Shown piece by piece: positions 63,495-64,000 of a stretch of DNA of 64,000 nt; positions within the stretch are counted from its first letter, which is position 1; each line of letters opens with the position of its first letter. Made by a program: the position numbers and the translations under genes. Below the pieces are notes generated by a model. That model was not told the DNA's origin. It did no database searches and saw only the letters and a program-made list of their open reading frames with translations. Origin of the DNA: Adiantum capillus-veneris (Eukaryota; Streptophyta; Polypodiopsida; Polypodiales; Pteridaceae); contig CM043969.1 of NCBI GenBank assembly GCA_014529385.2, positions 23,978,446 to 24,042,445 of the forward strand, read 5' to 3'.

Positions 63495-64000
63495 GGGGGG
63501 GAGTATATGTCTCTTGAATTTAATGCATTTCTGGCCCTAGTCGTGGGATAAAATACCAAAGTACAGTGCCATATACACCTCAGCAAAATGGTGTTGCTGA
63601 GAGGAAACACAAGTCTCTTACGGAAATGGCAAGATGTATGGTCAAGAGTAAGGCTTTACCACATTCATTTTGGCTCGAGGTTGTCATGTGTGCCACTTAT
63701 GTACTCACCAAGTGTCCTACGAAAGCATTGCAATCTATGACTCCATATGAAGAATGGCATGATAGAAAGCCATCTATTGAGCACATGCGTGTTTTTGGTT
63801 GTTTAGCATATGCTCTGGTGCCACAAACACAGCGCAAAAAGTTGGATGATAAGGTTGTCAAATGTATTTTTGTTGGTTATAGCGCTGAAAGCAAAGGTTA
63901 CAAGTTGTACCATCTGCAAACAAAGCGTATTCTGGTCTCACATGATGTTGTGTTTATGGAAGATTCTGTTCAGTCTTTGTTGTCATGTACTAGAGACGGT
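63495..64000 (+). pseudogene. Copia-3 integrase C-terminal part
   Basis: After the TGA, GGEYMSLEFNAFLA, a shift near 63538, then TPQQNGVAERKH-like sequence with the catalytic Glu, and CPTKALQSMTPYEEWHDRKP, FGCLAYALVP, YKLYHLQTKRILVSHDVV. Matches Copia-1 bases 1-480 at roughly nine of ten positions. Confidence 0.85.

Larger units (their letters stand above)
62927..64000 (+). mobile_element. Copia-3: internal part of a Ty1/copia element, runs off the window
   Basis: Starts at GCACTTGCTAGACTTGG, homologous to the end of Copia-2 (46145-46190), and continues with GAG-pre-integrase and integrase. From 63523 it parallels Copia-1 from base 1. The LTR and RT are outside the window. Confidence 0.87.

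Noticed and set aside
1-64000. Bacterial-type systems (CRISPR arrays, operons, phage)
   Set aside because: The tandem repeats are PPR units, LTRs and microsatellites; base composition, LTR elements and PPR text are those of a plant nuclear genome.

Overview
The window is repeat-dense plant nuclear DNA. I found no intact host gene. Almost everything is LTR retrotransposon (Ty1/copia and Ty3/gypsy), several nested inside one another, plus the broken remains of a pentatricopeptide-repeat (PPR) locus on the minus strand. The PPR remnants are organelle-RNA-factor-like arrays with MYAKCG, GYAQQGQ and LKACG cores. They recall the very large PPR families of ferns and other seed-free vascular plants, but 'fern-like' is an inference from that style only.

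Layout. 1-2646: 3' part of a Copia element (Copia-1). 2647-5240: no recognisable gene. 5241-5560: primer-binding site and LTR of a minus-strand element. 5745-5958: PPR fragment. 5959-15698: complete chromovirus (Chromo-1) with two 1.6 kb LTRs, inserted in the PPR locus. 15699-18852: degraded PPR array. 18853-43719: a Ty3 element of non-chromovirus type (OTA-1). Its 5' LTR is split twice, by a 13.9 kb minus-strand element of the same family (OTA-2, 19016-32933) and by a 2.7 kb probable solo LTR (33355-36028). 43725-44229: rest of the PPR array. 44230-46194: 5' part of a second Copia (Copia-2), which runs abruptly into a chromovirus (Chromo-2, 46195-48348 and 57572 onward). Chromo-2 is itself interrupted by a third family member (OTA-3, 48349-57566, perfect 5-bp target duplication CACGG). 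59028-62926: LTR-like and degraded Ty3 sequence. 62927-64000: a third Copia fragment (Copia-3).

The OTA family is the most interesting content. OTA-2 is the coding-rich member: gag with four CCHC knuckles, a first protease (PR1), RT, RNase H, integrase, then a second retropepsin-like domain (PR2) downstream of integrase, a tail with four W-[VI]-P-K motifs, and an extra 3' ORF of about 140 codons. OTA-1 and OTA-3 are separate insertions sharing one internal deletion that removes RT, RNase H, integrase and PR2 but keeps gag, PR1 and the tail. That is the pattern of a non-autonomous sub-lineage moved in trans by an OTA-2-like partner. All three keep the same LTRs, primer-binding site, polypurine tract and a short leader hairpin. 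The copies seen here carry stops, frameshifts and, in OTA-2, an RT active-site change, so they look recently dead.

Time order from nesting and by-eye LTR divergence: the PPR locus is oldest; OTA-1 (about 4-5% between LTRs) is interrupted by OTA-2 (about 2%); OTA-3 (about 3-4%) interrupts the older, rearranged Chromo-2.
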